Positions 27,836 through 35,729 are shown, counted from the first letter of the stretch. The stretch is 64,000 nucleotides of DNA from Belliella calami (GCF_022549695.1 NZ_JAKZGS010000001.1:511815-575814), one strand, 5' to 3'. Program-made: numbers and translations. Notes: generated from the letters alone by a model not told the origin.

Positions 27836-28348
27836 ATGCCGCACCATAATCAAATTCAAAACTTAAATGAACATGTTATGGAAACTGTAATCAGAAATTT
27901 TCAAGACAATCAGGTGGCAGAAATCAAACTTTCCTACAGCCACAAGGTAAAACCTTCATTAATGCCTAAAATCAACAGTTCACAGGATGCAAGCAGGTTG
28001 CTTCGTGAAAACTGGGAAGAAGATAACCTTGGGTTTTTAGAGGAATTCAAGGTGATGCTGGTAAGCAGGTGCAACAAGGTGATCGGGATCTGCAACATTG
28101 CAAAAGGTGGCACAAGCTGTGTAACCGTAGATATCAAACTGTTGATGGCAGCTGCGATCAAAGGGAACTGTGCCGGCTTGATACTTTCACATAACCATCC
28201 GAGTGGAAACCTCAAAAGTTCTGAGCAGGACAGAAGGTTGACAGGAAAGGTCAAAGAGGCCTGTAAACTCTTTGACATAACTGTCTTAGATCATATAATC
28301 CTGACAGAAGAAAGCTACTATTCATTTGCAGACGAGGGGTTGATATGA
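27836..28348 (+). CDS. RadC-like JAB-domain protein of the mobile element
   Basis: 170 residues from the ATG at 27836; a start at 27878 (METVIRNFQDN) would give 156, close to the family's usual size. The domain is clear: VAEIKLSYSHKVKPS, LRENWEEDNLGFLEEFKVML, then the JAMM metal motif SHNHPSGNLKSSEQD, and the ending LDHIILTEESYYSFADEGLI. JAMM/RadC-like proteins of this short type are common cargo of Bacteroidota mobile elements; the biochemical role is not settled. A T-rich hairpin-like block follows the stop, and a related block occurs at 43687-43726. Confidence 0.85.
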   Translation: MPHHNQIQNLNEHVMETVIRNFQDNQVAEIKLSYSHKVKPSLMPKINSSQDASRLLRENWEEDNLGFLEEFKVMLVSRCNKVIGICNIAKGGTSCVTVDIKLLMAAAIKGNCAGLILSHNHPSGNLKSSEQDRRLTGKVKEACKLFDITVLDHIILTEESYYSFADEGLI

Positions 28349-28457
28349 CCTCTCTTTTTGGTCGTTTCTTAAAGTGTGTTTTATGGGAGGATAAAGTTTT
28401 TATCCTCGAAATTCCCTATTTTTATAAATGCCTTAACTTTCAAAACAGCTATACACT

Positions 28458-28721
28458 TTGGAAACAAACAGAATCATTTTAGAAAAAAAGGAATTTGATA
28501 TTGTTAATTCCATACTTCAAAGCTTTAATAATAAAGCGCAATGGCAAAAGGTCAGTGATGGTAGCTTTCTTTTGTCAATTAGTGATGAGGGTGCTGAGGT
28601 TATGTCGCAAACAATCCAAGAAAAATATGTTTTGGAAGGATTTGATCTGTATTACAATTTAAATCATGAAGGAGAAAAATATCAAAAATTGATGGATAAA
28701 TTTCGGGAAATAGGTTGGTAG
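28458..28721 (+). CDS. Small hypothetical protein
   Basis: 87 residues, TTG start (ETNRIILEKKEFDIVNSILQ). Mixed alpha/beta character, with SDGSFLLSISDEGAEVM then FDLYYNLNHEGEKYQKLMDK and a terminal GW. No signal peptide or membrane segment, so probably cytoplasmic. It could be a cytosolic immunity protein since it opens the toxin/lipoprotein array, but I do not recognise a family. Confidence 0.5.
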   Translation: METNRIILEKKEFDIVNSILQSFNNKAQWQKVSDGSFLLSISDEGAEVMSQTIQEKYVLEGFDLYYNLNHEGEKYQKLMDKFREIGW

Positions 28722-28825
28722 AAATAAATATTCCCTGGATTTGGCTAACACTTTTTTCTCAAAGGTAATTTGTTGTTAAAATCATTGTAAATTATCGCTG
28801 AATACTGGCCCTTTAAAATTTCAAA

Positions 28826-29293
28826 GTGATTTCTAAAACAATAAACAAACTCAGGGTTTACATCAGGAAAACATTGGTTTTACTACTAAATTGTTTGATT
28901 TTTTCCACCTTCCTTTTTGGCTGTGATTATTCTTACCAAAAACAAATTGGAGAATATTATTTTCTTCGGGCAGTCAATTCCCCGGTTACCATGAGTATTG
29001 GTTTTGGGTATTCGGAAATTAACGAAGGCTTGATAGATCAAACAGTTTTTGAGGCATATTGGAATGAAGAGTTTATTTTAGCAAAAAGACATCCATCCAA
29101 AGGTATCAATGTTACTGATATTGAAAGAGATAGGGTGGATTATTATATAATCAAAAAAATTGAGTTTGGAAACGAAAGAGCCAGTGAATATGTGGATGGG
29201 CCTCTAACTAAAGATGTATATTCAAAGAGGATTATAGAACTAGGACTTAAAGAAGAAGCTATGCATTCACTTATATTCAATGACCTAAAATAG
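28826..29293 (+). CDS. DUF3997-like lipoprotein
   Basis: 155 residues with GTG start and a long N-terminal segment LVLLLNCLIFSTFLFGC, lipobox FLFGC (Cys 33). The body has YYFLRAVNSPVTMSIGFGYS, FEAYWNEEFILAKRHPSKG, and DRVDYYIIKKIEFG, the pattern of DUF3997-type small lipoproteins (a strand pair ending YYII). An immunity role for the neighbouring toxin cassette is possible. The family call rests on these three blocks only. Confidence 0.55.
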   Translation: MISKTINKLRVYIRKTLVLLLNCLIFSTFLFGCDYSYQKQIGEYYFLRAVNSPVTMSIGFGYSEINEGLIDQTVFEAYWNEEFILAKRHPSKGINVTDIERDRVDYYIIKKIEFGNERASEYVDGPLTKDVYSKRIIELGLKEEAMHSLIFNDLK

Positions 29294-29370
29294 AATTTGA
29301 GCGAAGAGGTATCAGCAAAGTCACGAAGCTTTAAAAAATAAATGGCTTAAACAAAAGCCTTATCGGAGGA

Positions 29371-29475
29371 ATGAAAGGTGTAATACTAGATGTAATTTCT
29401 GGTAATAATTTTCTTATTGTTAATGGAGATAATAAACTGGTTACATCTGATGAAAATAGTATGAAAAGTTCATAG
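29371..29475 (+). other. 34-codon open frame, possible toxin-tip remnant
   Basis: ATG-started frame beginning MKGVILDVISGNNFLIVNGD and ending MKSS. The preceding DNA in the same frame (NGLNKSLIGG) also reads like protein. It lies between two lipoprotein genes, where polymorphic-toxin loci often hold cut-off toxin ends. No family recognised; may not be expressed. Confidence 0.25.
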
Positions 29476-29528
29476 ATTAGAAAACACCATAACCCCACAA
29501 GAACAGCCCATTAAATTCTAAAAAAATA

Positions 29529-29903
29529 ATGATCATAAAACAAAAAATTGTAGATATTAAGATTTGTTTATTAATAGCTTTTATAGGATTGTTTTCTTGC
29601 TCAAAAAAGGATGATTATAACGTATTTGTAATCCATGAACTTTCAAAGCCTACATTGGATACATTGGATTTTGAAAAAGAAGGTACTGTAAACGGAGTAG
29701 AAGTAAAGATAACAGGCAATTTAAATGGAAAAGCCATCTTGCAATTTGAAAATGGCGCTGAAAGGTTTCATAAAATTGAGTTGGAAGACAATGTAAATCA
29801 AGTTTACGAAACTGAATGGTATAGTTCAAAGATGTTTTTCAAATATCTGCCTGACAAAAATACCCAGGGGGATAGCCTGACTTTACGATTCAGAGCGCGT
29901 TAA
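29529..29903 (+). CDS. Small lipoprotein
   Basis: 124 residues. Signal ends in lipobox LFSC (Cys 24) followed by the charged linker SKKDD. The mature protein is beta-rich (VNGVEVKITGNLNGKAILQF; ETEWYSSKMFFKYLP; GDSLTLRFRAR). It is one of five lipoproteins packed in 5 kb and may be an immunity protein against a periplasm-acting toxin (inference). It shares no strong sequence pattern with the W..YP family beside it. Confidence 0.6.
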   Translation: MIIKQKIVDIKICLLIAFIGLFSCSKKDDYNVFVIHELSKPTLDTLDFEKEGTVNGVEVKITGNLNGKAILQFENGAERFHKIELEDNVNQVYETEWYSSKMFFKYLPDKNTQGDSLTLRFRAR

Positions 29904-30028
29904 ATTGCCAAAACAAATTTTACTAAAATAACTATTTACATAGCATTGCCAATTCACAACCAACGGTTTTATCAAAAACAATTGGTTTCACATTTTATCC
30001 GAAGAACAATTGGTTGTAATAGTGTTAG

Positions 30029-30214
30029 GTGAAGCAAACCAATGGTAAAAATGAGGGATACCAAGGAGCGGTGGTTTTTTATTTCTTTGACGAAAGCTTC
30101 AAGGATAATTTTCCTGATTGTGATTCAATTAAATTTAATCAAAGTGCATTAGAAAGGAGGACTTACACTGTTGAAGATCTAAATGAGTTGAATTGGGTGG
30201 TGACATACCCTTAA
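30029..30214 (+). pseudogene. C-terminal fragment of the W-xxx-YP lipoprotein family
   Basis: 61 codons with GTG start and no signal peptide. The end, ERRTYTVEDLNELNWVVTYP, matches the ends of the two full-length lipoproteins at 30429-30902 (VRYDLSYQDLERLDWKVYYP) and 31500-31925 (RRYDLTLKDLEDMNWTITYP), and VVFYFFDE matches their FIFHPD/LYLFSRD strand. The first ~80 residues including the lipobox are missing, so it is a truncated paralogue. Such leftover immunity genes are typical of polymorphic-toxin loci. Confidence 0.55.
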
Positions 30215-30428
30215 ATAACCAAGGACAAGGTTGATGGGATTTTAATTGGTATATATACTTTACATGATTTTTCAATTGGAGGAGTAGTTAAAGTTAGATA
30301 TTTAGTTTTAAGTGACCTTTTCCGATTAAAATAAAAAAATTCACTAAGGAATGAAAAGATTGATATGTTGAATGAATCCTGTTTTCTACATTAGATGTCA
30401 AAAATGAAAACCTTAAAAGATAGTTAAA

Positions 30429-30902
30429 ATGAAAAACATTAAAAATACTATTTCGAGAATGTTCGTAATCGTAATGTTCTTTTTAATGTCAAGTTGTGAG
30501 GACCTCTTTCCCAGAATTTCAATTGGGACAATTAATGATTCAAATCACGATATCCAATACTTCACAACTATTTACAAACCCGAAGGGTTGATTTATCCCG
30601 ATACAATTTTGCCTTTAAGGTTATCTCCACCATTTAGTGTCTCCAAATCCAAAAGCTCTTCTTACCTAGATTTCAACATGACTGGAAGAGATCTTTTCTC
30701 TGGAATCCCATCCGATACATTGTCAGTATTTATATTTCATCCAGATACTTTGGCTTTGTACGATTGGGGAACTATCAGAAGCGATTATAAGATATTGGTT
30801 CGCTACGATTTAAGCTATCAAGATTTAGAACGATTGGATTGGAAGGTCTATTATCCTCCCAATGATCAAATAGACGGGATAAAGATGTTTCCGAGTGAAT
30901 AG
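30429..30902 (+). CDS. Lipoprotein, W-xxx-YP family member, candidate immunity protein
   Basis: 157 residues. Hydrophobic signal MFVIVMFFLMSSC (lipobox MSSC, Cys 23). The mature part begins with a strand-rich domain (ISIGTINDSNHDIQYF), has SDTLSVFIFHPDTLALYDWG near 100, and carries the family end VRYDLSYQDLERLDWKVYYP, here followed by about 15 extra residues. It ends about 50 bp before the HEYGH toxin cassette. The location and lipoprotein nature fit an immunity protein against a toxin acting in the periplasm (inference). Confidence 0.65.
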   Translation: MKNIKNTISRMFVIVMFFLMSSCEDLFPRISIGTINDSNHDIQYFTTIYKPEGLIYPDTILPLRLSPPFSVSKSKSSSYLDFNMTGRDLFSGIPSDTLSVFIFHPDTLALYDWGTIRSDYKILVRYDLSYQDLERLDWKVYYPPNDQIDGIKMFPSE

Positions 30903-30954
30903 GCTTCAGAAAGTTGATGACGGAATTTGAGGCGTTCTTCTGAGACAAGTCAAC

Positions 30955-31488
30955 TTGTTGATAAACAAGCTTGGGAAAGGGGCTACTGTATTAGATACTA
31001 ATTTGAGTGGTGGAGCATTTTCATTATGTTCTTATCTTATTGGGCCTAATGGATTCAAACCTGATTTTAAAGATCATTTATTTGTTCATGAATATGGGCA
31101 TTATTTGCAGAGCCAAAGAATGGGACCTCTATACCTGCCATTTGTAGGATTACCGAGTGTTACTGATTTTTATCTAGTAGATAAATTGTTCAAAGTCAAT
31201 TTGCATAGCACAAGATGGTACGAGGCAAATGCAAGTAAATTAGTAGCAAATTATTTTGATGAAAAATTTGGAACAGAGTCAAGTGGGTATTTCTCAGGAA
31301 GCATTAATCATTTTGATAGAAATTCGTTTGTCAATGATAGAACAAGTAGCCCTTATCGTAATCCGAGAAATGAAGGTTTTAATACTAGAGGTAATCCAAT
31401 AAAAAGTCGTTTTCACTGGTCAGATGTACCAATTAATATGTTATTTAATGGAGGATTAGGTCTTTTTGGATTTTTGTTTAACAAATAA
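30955..31488 (+). CDS. Orphan polymorphic-toxin C-terminal cassette with HEYGH zinc-peptidase motif
   Basis: 177 residues, TTG start, with the frame open 8 codons further back. The segment TNLSGGAFSLCSYLIGPNGF leads to the HExxH motif in HLFVHEYGHYLQSQRMGP, then LYLPFVGLPSVTDFY, and TRWYEANASKLVANYF, whose Glu is a candidate third zinc ligand. This layout is seen as the C-terminal tip of Rhs-type toxins in Bacteroidota. There is no signal peptide and no Rhs core attached, so it is an orphan cassette: probably silent unless recombined onto a carrier. The next gene (11 bp on) is a candidate cognate immunity lipoprotein. Confidence 0.65.
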   Translation: MLINKLGKGATVLDTNLSGGAFSLCSYLIGPNGFKPDFKDHLFVHEYGHYLQSQRMGPLYLPFVGLPSVTDFYLVDKLFKVNLHSTRWYEANASKLVANYFDEKFGTESSGYFSGSINHFDRNSFVNDRTSSPYRNPRNEGFNTRGNPIKSRFHWSDVPINMLFNGGLGLFGFLFNK

Positions 31489-31499
31489 ATTTAATAGCT

Positions 31500-31925
31500 A
31501 TGAAAAAATATGTGTTTCCACTTTCTCTTATCTCAATAATTTTCTTATGTGCTGGTTGTCCTGAAAGTTTTATTGAACCTGACTCTAAGCTAATTATTAT
31601 GAATAATTCTGATAAAAAAATCATTTTTTTTGATCAGTTTAATTCACCAAAAGATACATTATTATCCAATTTCCCTTTTAATTTAACACTTGAAAATACA
31701 AATTCCAGAATAATAGGGCCTAACAGTTCAGCAACATTCCCAGGTTCCTATAAAGGAATTTTAAATGATTATCAAGATGATATTTTGATGCTCTATTTAT
31801 TTTCTCGAGATACGATAGAGCGGGTATCTTGGGATCGGATAGTTGATGAATATTTGATCTTGAGAAGGTATGATCTCACTTTGAAAGATTTAGAAGACAT
31901 GAACTGGACAATAACCTATCCTTAA
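31500..31925 (+). CDS. Lipoprotein, W-xxx-YP family member, candidate immunity protein
   Basis: 141 residues. Signal ends LCAGC (Cys 20). It opens KLIIMNNSDKKIIFFDQF, has ILMLYLFSRDTIERVSWDRI near 100, and the family end RRYDLTLKDLEDMNWTITYP at the C-terminus. The last ~45 residues align without gaps to the 30429 paralogue. It lies directly after the toxin cassette, the usual place for the cognate immunity gene. Confidence 0.65.
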   Translation: MKKYVFPLSLISIIFLCAGCPESFIEPDSKLIIMNNSDKKIIFFDQFNSPKDTLLSNFPFNLTLENTNSRIIGPNSSATFPGSYKGILNDYQDDILMLYLFSRDTIERVSWDRIVDEYLILRRYDLTLKDLEDMNWTITYP

Positions 31926-32021
31926 AGTCTCCTTTTCCAAAAAAGCGGTTTAGTTAATAGAGCATTTAGCGATTAAGGTAAATAAATAGACTTAAACGAT
32001 GCAAAAACTAACCCTGCAGTA

Positions 32022-32222
32022 ATGGCTGTATTGATGCGGTTGACAGGAGGAAATCCGGCTGGCTTTGGAGCGGATGGTGGCATGACTGCAAGGATGGCGA
32101 ATACAGGTTATGAAACAGGTGGCCTTGAAGGTATTTTGAGTAAAAAAGACAACAATAGAGACGCCCCTCCCCCCTACCTGAATTACCAATGGAATAACAA
32201 TAAAAAAGTCTATTGGACTTAA
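32022..32222 (+). pseudogene. Rhs-like protein core fragment
   Basis: 66 codons (MRLTGGNPAGFGADGGMTAR, then MANTGYETGGLEGI, KKDNNRDAPPPYLNY) with the frame open about 13 codons upstream. The order resembles the spacer segment of Bacteroidota Rhs/YD-repeat proteins where GxxxxFANTxxET is followed by PKAYLNYxxFD. Here the segment after YLNY is replaced (QWNNNKKVYWT). It is a stranded piece of a toxin carrier and supports the interpretation of the surrounding genes as toxin/immunity debris. Confidence 0.5.
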
Positions 32223-32383
32223 GGAAATACTAAATTATTAGCTGTTTTAAGTTTTTTGAGAAAGTTTGATTTATATTGGTATCGTTGTTTCGTCCCATAT
32301 TTAGAAACTAGATTTCTGTCTAGTTTTTCTTTGGTTTTTAAGAATCATCATGATCCCTGTTCTGCATATAAATTATTGGAAAA

Positions 32384-32818
32384 ATGAGAATCCAAATAAT
32401 CTTAGTTTTCATCTCACTCCTTTTTGGGTGTAAATGTGAGGTTCAGCAAGAACTAATTGTCTTGAATAAGTCAAGTTATAACATTTTTTATTGTGTACAT
32501 AAAGACTCGATCCCTGAAATGTCAAAGATTAAGGAAATCAGACCATGGTCAGAAGACAAAATAAAGAGCCATCATAGAAATCTTAAATTCGATAAAAAAA
32601 ACGATTCCATAGAAAATGCAAAGAGTTTGAGGACAGCAAATTTGATCAAAAAGGATAGTCAAAAAGTGGTTTTTTCATCAAGGGCGGTGGGGGTATTTCT
32701 TGACAAAGAAAGTATCCAAGAGCAGATAAAAAATGAATATGCTGGCTGCCTATATGTTTCTATAATTGCCGAAGATGACTTAATAAGATACTCTGATGTG
32801 GAGATTATATACTATTGA
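32384..32818 (+). CDS. Small lipoprotein, candidate immunity protein
   Basis: 144 residues. Lipobox LLFGC (Cys 16). Early strand QELIVLNKSSYNIFYCVHKD resembles the KLIIMNNSDKKIIFF strand of the 31500 lipoprotein, so it may be a distant member of that family, but the W..YP end is replaced by IRYSDVEIIYY. The middle is rich in Lys and Asp. A stem-loop at 33009-33031 may end its transcript. Confidence 0.6.
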   Translation: MRIQIILVFISLLFGCKCEVQQELIVLNKSSYNIFYCVHKDSIPEMSKIKEIRPWSEDKIKSHHRNLKFDKKNDSIENAKSLRTANLIKKDSQKVVFSSRAVGVFLDKESIQEQIKNEYAGCLYVSIIAEDDLIRYSDVEIIYY

Positions 32819-33008
32819 AAATCAAAAGTGCACAGGTATTTAATTTCACTCAAAACAGAGTATAACTTGTTTTTGATAGAGCAGCGTTTATTAAGAATGT
32901 AGCATTTGGTAGAAACTGTTCAGATAACAACGCGTATTGGAATCGTTTGAGGTGGATACTCAGGATCAGTTTAGTTCACAGCATTTGGCTATGGAAAATC
33001 GAATTTAG

Positions 33009-33031
33009 AAAAAGCTTAAATTGAGCTTTTT
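33009..33031 (+). terminator. Stem-loop terminator
   Basis: AAAAAGCT (33009-33016), loop of 7 nt, AGCTTTTT (33024-33031): perfect 8-bp stem ending in T's. Lies 190 bp after the lipoprotein gene and about 95 bp before the next gene. Confidence 0.5.
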
Positions 33032-33126
33032 GGTGTTAGTTCGGGATGCAGGTTTATACTGTGATGATGGTGGATACAGATGAAGAGCTGTCTTGGTTCG
33101 TACTTATTATATTTGGAGCATTTGTT

Positions 33127-33495
33127 ATGTTAAATAATAAAAAAGAATACTGGCAAATCCTGCTGGTTTACATAACCATTCAACTTTCAGGATGTAACTA
33201 TTGTAAAGTTGCAGAAGACATAGCTAATCAAGAAGTTAAAGGGATTGTCGATTCCAAGAAAAAGTTGGAATGGAATAGGGATGAACAAACTATTATCTAC
33301 TTGGACTCTATAAATAAACTTCAGAAATATGAAATATTGAGGGACAATAGTGGACTTTGGGATTTTGTTCAAAAAGGAGATAGTTTATATAAGCCATTAA
33401 ATATAAAAAAGATGAAAGTTTATAGAAAAGGGGTACTTGCTGGAGAGTTCCTGATGGATATTGGTTGTCCTAAAAATCTTAGAGATGAGAAATAA
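33127..33495 (+). CDS. Small lipoprotein
   Basis: Start chosen at the ATG giving MLNNKKEYWQILLVYITIQL; a longer frame from 33046 exists but would bury the signal. The 122-residue product has lipobox LSGC (Cys 23). The body is polar and helical (EDIANQEVKGIVDSKKKLEW; DSINKLQKYEILRDNSGLWD) and ends in a beta-type IKKMKVYRKGVLAGEF. Its 3' end overlaps the next gene by 11 bp, suggesting a pair. Function unknown. Confidence 0.55.
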   Translation: MLNNKKEYWQILLVYITIQLSGCNYCKVAEDIANQEVKGIVDSKKKLEWNRDEQTIIYLDSINKLQKYEILRDNSGLWDFVQKGDSLYKPLNIKKMKVYRKGVLAGEFLMDIGCPKNLRDEK

Positions 33496-33955
33496 TTTAT
33501 TTTGGACAACATTTCGATTCAATACCAGTACAACTCTAACCCTAAAAGATATTGAGGAGAATTTGTTTAATGACAAAATATCAAATCTATTCAGATTTTC
33601 ATTGTTGAAATCACATGCATCGCAGATTGTCTTCTCCTATAATCTTATGCAAATTCAGGTTATGAGAATTGGTTTAGTTTTATCAGGATTAGAAGCAGAG
33701 GAAAGGAATGTAAAGGTTAGATTTAGACTTTCAAATATACTTCTTCTAGTATTTGTCTTGCAACTGGCAATGAGCTTTGCTTGTTTTATAGTCGTAGCGT
33801 TATATGTAGATGATCCTGCTTTAAAAGTATTTTTCACATGTCTGCCATTATTTGTTTATATAATTATGATTGCTAATTTTCAATTCTTTAAGTCCAGAGT
33901 GCTGAAAAGATTAAAGGAGATCGGGATTTACCTTTTAAGTGAAAAATCTAGATGA
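33485..33955 (+). CDS. Membrane protein of unknown function
   Basis: 156 residues from the ATG at 33485 (MRNNLFWTTFRF). The first ~95 residues are soluble and carry TTLTLKDIEENLFNDKISNL and SGLEAEERNVKVRFRLS. Two TM helices follow: ILLLVFVLQLAMSFACFIVV near 100 and FFTCLPLFVYIIMIANF near 127, then a basic tail (KSRVLKRLKEIGIYLL). The start lies within the 3' end of the lipoprotein gene, so the two are probably translated together. Confidence 0.6.
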   Translation: MRNNLFWTTFRFNTSTTLTLKDIEENLFNDKISNLFRFSLLKSHASQIVFSYNLMQIQVMRIGLVLSGLEAEERNVKVRFRLSNILLLVFVLQLAMSFACFIVVALYVDDPALKVFFTCLPLFVYIIMIANFQFFKSRVLKRLKEIGIYLLSEKSR

Positions 33956-34031
33956 TGCAAAAAAATGATACAACTTCATTTGAAAAGCTTACCCCGTCGT
34001 ACCAATAACATGTATTATGTCAACTTAAAAA

Positions 34032-34394
34032 ATGAAAAATTGGGCGATTTAATTATGGATATTATTTTTAACTAATTGTCTAGGAAAAATAAGTAAAAAC
34101 CCTGAGGACATGAAAGGTCTTTGGCAAGAATCAAGCATGGGTAATATTTGGTATTTTAAAGATTCAATAGGCTATTTCTATTTATTTCACCCTCCTACAA
34201 ACTGGAGTTTAGAAAAGGATGTTCTGAAGATTATGAATGCGAGGGACTTAGATAAGAACCCTATCATATATGATGAACTTATAATATTAGAGCAAACAAA
34301 AAATAAGCTGAGGATAAAGAATGATGATTTTTATAGGGTTATTAATTTTCATTTTAGGTGTATATCTCTACTTTCGTATCATCAGGAGGGATAA
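34032..34394 (+). pseudogene. Lipoprotein gene with nonsense codon in its signal peptide
   Basis: From the ATG at 34032 the frame reads MKNWAI, then a TAA (34050-34052), then LWILFLTNCLGKISKNPEDM and on in the same frame into GLWQESSMGNIWYFKDS. The part after the stop completes an ordinary lipoprotein signal (lipobox FLTNC), so a nonsense mutation has cut the gene. The downstream ATG at 34110 could give a 94-residue cytoplasmic protein. The body (YFYLFHPPTNWSLEKDVLKI; LRIKNDDFYRV) looks lipocalin-like. The 3' end overlaps the next gene by 74 bp. Confidence 0.55.
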
Positions 34395-34515
34395 GGTAGG
34401 TATTCATAAATTTAATTCCGAATATAAGATTAGAAGAAACGTGACTATCTATTCGATAATGACCGGGGGATTTATAATGTTCATAAGGGAGCTGATTATA
34501 TGGTTGACATCCTAA
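34321..34515 (+). CDS. Small membrane protein
   Basis: 64 residues with two hydrophobic segments (MIFIGLLIFILGVYLYFRII at 2-21; IYSIMTGGFIMFIRELIIWL at the C-terminus) and a basic loop (RRDKVGIHKFNSEYKIRRN). The codon pattern and segment spacing look genuine. It starts inside the 3' end of the broken lipoprotein gene. Possible immunity protein for a membrane-acting toxin, but nothing specific supports that. Confidence 0.5.
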   Translation: MMIFIGLLIFILGVYLYFRIIRRDKVGIHKFNSEYKIRRNVTIYSIMTGGFIMFIRELIIWLTS

Positions 34516-34561
34516 TAGTTAGAGCTATTTATTAAAAAAACCGCCAAGTCATAGTTTTTGC

Positions 34562-34825
34562 TTACAGTGCAGCTACATTTTTCTGGAAGAAGTCTTTTAT
34601 TTTTTTGTTGGTGAGCATCTTGTCGATAAGCTTGAATATCGTCTGATTGTCCTTGTCGTGACGTTGCAATTTCCTAACACTCCAATTGTTATTGTCTGAT
34701 TCAATTTCATAGAATTTAAGCTGGTTTTCATCATCAATTCGAATGATTTTCAAGTAGTGAGACCAACTTAAATCAAAATTCCGAAACGATGTTTCGGAAA
34801 TAGCATTGTCAGAAATCTGAGACAT
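34562..34825 (-). pseudogene. DUF1016 (YhcG/PDDEXK) N-terminal remnant fused to a foreign tail
   Basis: The first ~52 codons (MSQISDNAISETSFRNFDLS, WSHYLKIIRIDDENQLKFYE, IESDNNNWSVRKLQR) match the conserved middle-N segment of DUF1016/YhcG nucleases (typically AISETSxxNFxLSWSHYxxLMRI then NNWSxRELxRQ). The remaining 35 codons (DNQTIFKLIDKMLTNKKIKD and FFQKNVAAL) do not fit DUF1016 and look like the end of another, unidentified defence or restriction protein. The catalytic domain is absent. Confidence 0.55.
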
Positions 34826-35464
34826 TTTGAGTCTAGATTGGTCAATTCCAATTTATCGATTTGTTTTTTACCCTCTTAACTAAACACTACTTTCAATTCA
34901 AAAACCTTTCAAACCCAAGTCCAGAATCTTCTTGATCTTTGTTAAGAATTTAATAAATCAAGGGTTAGACCCAAGACACGCTGAAAAATTAAATCCCAAA
35001 GCAATGGGTGGTGGATGTCATTCCCAAATCAAAGCAAAATCTCCTATATACAACCAAAAACTAAAACAACAACTTTCAAAAACCTACAAATCAGCCAACT
35101 ATCCCACCTTATCAAACATTTTACTCTACGGATATCATTCAACAGCCACTAGGCAAATACGAAGCATTCATAGCCTGTCCCGTATCGGGAGATTCCAATA
35201 AACAACTTTCTCAATATCCATTAAAATCCCAGATTTCTCATCAATCAGGGCTTACAGATAGGGATTGATATCAAAGGGTTTTCTCCGGAGGGCCAAATGT
35301 TACCTGCCGTTTTTTTGTTCGGATATTTCAATACGCTATTATGAGTATCCGCAATGTTGCACGTAGGGTAAGAAGTACCTTTATAAGTTGCGGATACTCG
35401 TCAGCAGACAACAGCTCACAGTCAACAGAACCACAAATCGTTCATCCAACAACCCATTGTTTGG
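34826..35464. other. Intergenic with inverted repeats, no gene called
   Basis: About 640 bp. An open plus-strand frame (34932-35201) lacks protein-like features. The notable structure is the inverted-repeat block at 35343-35399 and a second pair, TTGCACGTAG at 35357-35366 with CTACGTGCAA at 35465-35474. Confidence 0.4.
35343..35399. repeat. 12-bp perfect inverted repeat around a 33-nt loop
   Basis: GAGTATCCGCAA at 35343-35354 and its exact reverse complement at 35388-35399. The arm pair and the partly complementary loop suggest a folded element such as a small dispersed repeat. The outer pair TTGCACGTAG/CTACGTGCAA overlaps the stop codon of the next gene. I do not recognise a named family. 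Confidence 0.5.
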
Positions 35465-35662
35465 CTACGTGCAAGAAAGCGGATAGTCATATACGCTATA
35501 GTTGCAAGCTTTGTTTTCTTCTAATTCTATCCCATGCTCCGAAAGAAGTTGAGAAATTATTCCCATTGTTTCTTCTTCATCTAGACCTATTTTTTCTTTT
35601 GGATTCGATTCCAAAGGCTCTAATATTGGTTCTTCCGTACATGCTGAAAATACAAGCGCCAT
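35465..35662 (-). CDS. Very small lipoprotein, start uncertain
   Basis: 65 residues from the first ATG (MALVFSACTEEP), lipobox FSAC at Cys 8. In the same frame the upstream codons read KKYLKTIGTLFL, which would make an ideal lipoprotein signal, but no ATG, GTG or TTG precedes them in a suitable place (an ACA sits where the start would be). The gene may use a rare start codon, or have lost its start. The mature part is acidic (NPKEKIGLDEEETMGIISQL) and ends YSVYDYPLSCT. Function unknown. Confidence 0.45.
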   Translation of the reverse strand: MALVFSACTEEPILEPLESNPKEKIGLDEEETMGIISQLLSEHGIELEENKACNYSVYDYPLSCT

Positions 35663-35729
35663 TAAGAAAAGAGTACCTATAGTCTTAAGATATTTTTTTG
35701 TTGAAATTATAATATGATAGGATTTTGAG

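Noticed and set aside
34932-35201. 89-codon plus-strand open frame
   Set aside because: Low-complexity, Lys/Ser/Asn-rich composition without domain pattern; more likely chance.
35343-35474. Inverted repeats as an integron attC site
   Set aside because: The arms do not show the RYYYAAC/GTTRRRY core pair and no integron integrase is nearby.
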